Assembly: GCA_017645585.1 (NCBI GenBank) | Contig: JAGCOF010000002.1 | Span: forward strand, 1 to 64,000 | DNA: 64,000 nt | From: Bacteroidales bacterium | GTDB lineage: Bacteria; Bacteroidota; Bacteroidia; Bacteroidales; P3 | Reading direction: 5' to 3' | In this document: positions 62,771 to 64,000 of the stretch, piece by piece | Numbering within the stretch: the stretch's first letter is position 1 | Layout of the letters: each line of letters begins with the position of its first letter | Translations under genes and position numbers: made by a program | The notes under the pieces: generated by a model | Told to the model about the DNA's origin: nothing | What the model saw: the letters and a program-made list of their open reading frames with translations, nothing else | The model's database searches: none

Positions 62771-64000
62771 GCTTCAGGCTCAAAACAGCGCCGAATTGGA
62801 CCGCCTGGTGAAGCAGGTGCAACAGGAGGAGTCGATGAAGCACGGCTCGCTGAGCGTGTGCGTGTACAACGTCACCACCGGCAAGCACCTCTACAGCTAC
62901 AACGCCGAGCGTTCGATGGTGCCGGCATCGGTCGAAAAACTTTTCACCACGGGCGTGGGCTTCGCGCGGCTGGGCAGCGAGTTCCGCTTCACCACCAAGG
63001 TGGCCGTGCGTGGCGACATCGACCGCGACGGCATCCTGCACGGCAACATCTACCTCATCGGCGGCGGCGACCCCCTGCTGGGCTCCTACCGCTACCGCCA
63101 GACCTCGCCCGACTCGCTCTTCAACGGGTGGGCAAGCGCGCTGAAGAAGAAAGGCATCAAGCGAGTGGACGGCCGCGTGTGCTACAACGTCACCGTCTTC
63201 GACGAGCAGCCGCTGCACGACAGCTGGCAGTGGGGCGACATAGGCAACTACTATGGCGCCGGCGTCAGCGGCTTGAACTTCCACGAGAACATGTACTTCG
63301 TCTACTTCAACCCCGCCAAACGCATAGGACACCCCGCCTCGATGGTGCGCACACAACCCAAGAATATCGACATTCACGGCACCTGCGAAGTGACCACCGC
63401 AGCCGAGAACACAGGCGACCAGGTGATTATCTACGGCAGCCCTACTTCGAAGGAGCGCCTCTATCGCGGCACTGTGCCGATGGGCAAGAACGACTTCGCC
63501 GTGCGCGGAGCGCTGCCCAACCCCGCCCGCACCTGCGCCGACCTCTTCGCCTCGCATCTGCGCACAATGGGGGTGGGCATCTCGGCCGGCTCCATGCAGG
63601 TCTACTCCACCCCCGACAGCTTGCGCCCCGTGCTCGACTACTACAGCCCTCACTACTACACCATCGCGCAGTACACCAATCTCACCTCCAACAACATCTA
63701 CGCCGAAAGCATCTTCAAATACCTGGGTTATGTCAAGTATGGCAGCGGCAGCTTCGAGAACGGCGCCAAAGCGGTGACCGACTACTTCCGCGAGCGTGGG
63801 CTCGACGCCTCGGGCGTGCGCATCGTCGACGGCAGCGGCCTCTCGCGCCTCAACCGCACCACCGCCGACTTCCTCTGCCGCTACCTCATGTTCCTCAGCC
63901 GCGAACAATTCCACGAGAAGTTCCTCAACTCGCTGGCCGTCGCAGGGCAAAACGGCACCGCCAAGAACCTGCTGCCGTCGCCGCCCAAAGACATCACCGT
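62688..64000 (+). CDS. dacB: D-alanyl-D-alanine carboxypeptidase/endopeptidase (PBP4), partial
   Basis: The gene runs off the right edge after 437 codons. A signal peptide ([14 protein letters not shown].., cleaved after NSLQAQ) leads to a class C penicillin-binding protein: SVEK (SxxK nucleophile, in [12 protein letters not shown]), SNN-type SxN motif in [10 protein letters not shown], and [12 protein letters not shown]; the KTG box would lie beyond the edge. It removes the terminal D-Ala from peptidoglycan or cuts cross-links in the periplasm. The ATG overlaps the engB stop. Confidence 0.93.
   Translation, partial: MNIKPLGLLRMFLCASIILYSSFLIPNSLQAQNSAELDRLVKQVQQEESMKHGSLSVCVYNVTTGKHLYSYNAERSMVPASVEKLFTTGVGFARLGSEFRFTTKVAVRGDIDRDGILHGNIYLIGGGDPLLGSYRYRQTSPDSLFNGWASALKKKGIKRVDGRVCYNVTVFDEQPLHDSWQWGDIGNYYGAGVSGLNFHENMYFVYFNPAKRIGHPASMVRTQPKNIDIHGTCEVTTAAENTGDQVIIYGSPTSKERLYRGTVPMGKNDFAVRGALPNPARTCADLFASHLRTMGVGISAGSMQVYSTPDSLRPVLDYYSPHYYTIAQYTNLTSNNIYAESIFKYLGYVKYGSGSFENGAKAVTDYFRERGLDASGVRIVDGSGLSRLNRTTADFLCRYLMFLSREQFHEKFLNSLAVAGQNGTAKNLLPSPPKDIT

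Noticed and set aside
62757..63950. Minus-strand frame opposite dacB
   Set aside because: dacB carries the SxxK motif, a signal peptide and coupling to engB; the opposite frame has none of these.

Overview
The window looks like one end of a metagenomic contig from an uncultured Bacteroidota member, most likely Bacteroidales. The evidence is a 16S rRNA 5' fragment of Bacteroidales type at 135-448, many promoters of the Bacteroidota form (TTTG, 19-20 bases, TAnnTTTG), type IX secretion (T9SS) components and a T9SS type B cargo domain, a GH92 lipoprotein, a TonB-dependent receptor, and a GlsA/GlsB-like acyltransferase pair. The first ~135 bases do not continue the 16S gene and are probably a chimeric join.

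Layout. 1-1321: broken rrn 5' end with its promoter on the minus strand, then a long AT-rich leader. 1322-18064: one giant secreted protein of about 5,580 residues, with an IgGFc-binding-like head, two duplicated FG-GAP blocks, two FISUMP-like modules, 43 tandem Cys-Asp-Ser repeats and a T9SS type B tail. 18332-25334: DUF6266 protein, TamB, a membrane LytTR regulator and a phosphodiester glycosidase. 25338-29827 (minus): ROK kinase, GH92 alpha-mannosidase and small lipoprotein operon, then a TM2 protein. 30278-36376: tsaD, PorP/SprF-like and PD40/OmpA-like genes, then an ECF sigma factor, anti-sigma-like protein and barrel protein. 36514-39710 (minus): exonuclease, kdsA, four-helix-bundle protein, DHOD-like enzyme. 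39965-42486: TPR protein and Na/Pi symporter. 42483-44855 (minus): ElbB, a Met/Cys PLP lyase and an unknown protein. 45138-48229: WG-repeat protein, four-helix-bundle protein, dihydroorotase. 48271-59652 (minus): two small barrel proteins, ADP-forming acyl-CoA synthetase, ileS, a His/Cys-rich protein with a TonB receptor, rpmG with DUF4295, and an outer-membrane protein. 60040-64000: glycine-lipid-type acyltransferases, engB and the start of dacB.

How the genes may fit together. The giant protein carries a type B T9SS sorting domain, and the PorP/SprF-like gene 13 kb away is of the family used by such cargo. GH92 with the ROK kinase suggests release and phosphorylation of mannose from host or yeast glycans.

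The most unusual signal is not a gene. Two classes of short periodic repeat recur. Seven non-coding intergenic sites, plus one overlapping the 3' end of the DUF6266 gene, carry 11-bp-period direct repeats, most folded into long imperfect palindromes. Nine sites at gene-gene junctions or inside genes carry 7-bp-period repeats. In four of these the two complementary 7-bp arms flank the start of an exported protein, so that the hydrophobic core of its signal peptide is encoded by the repeat itself. The sequence differs from site to site while the period and arm complementarity are kept.
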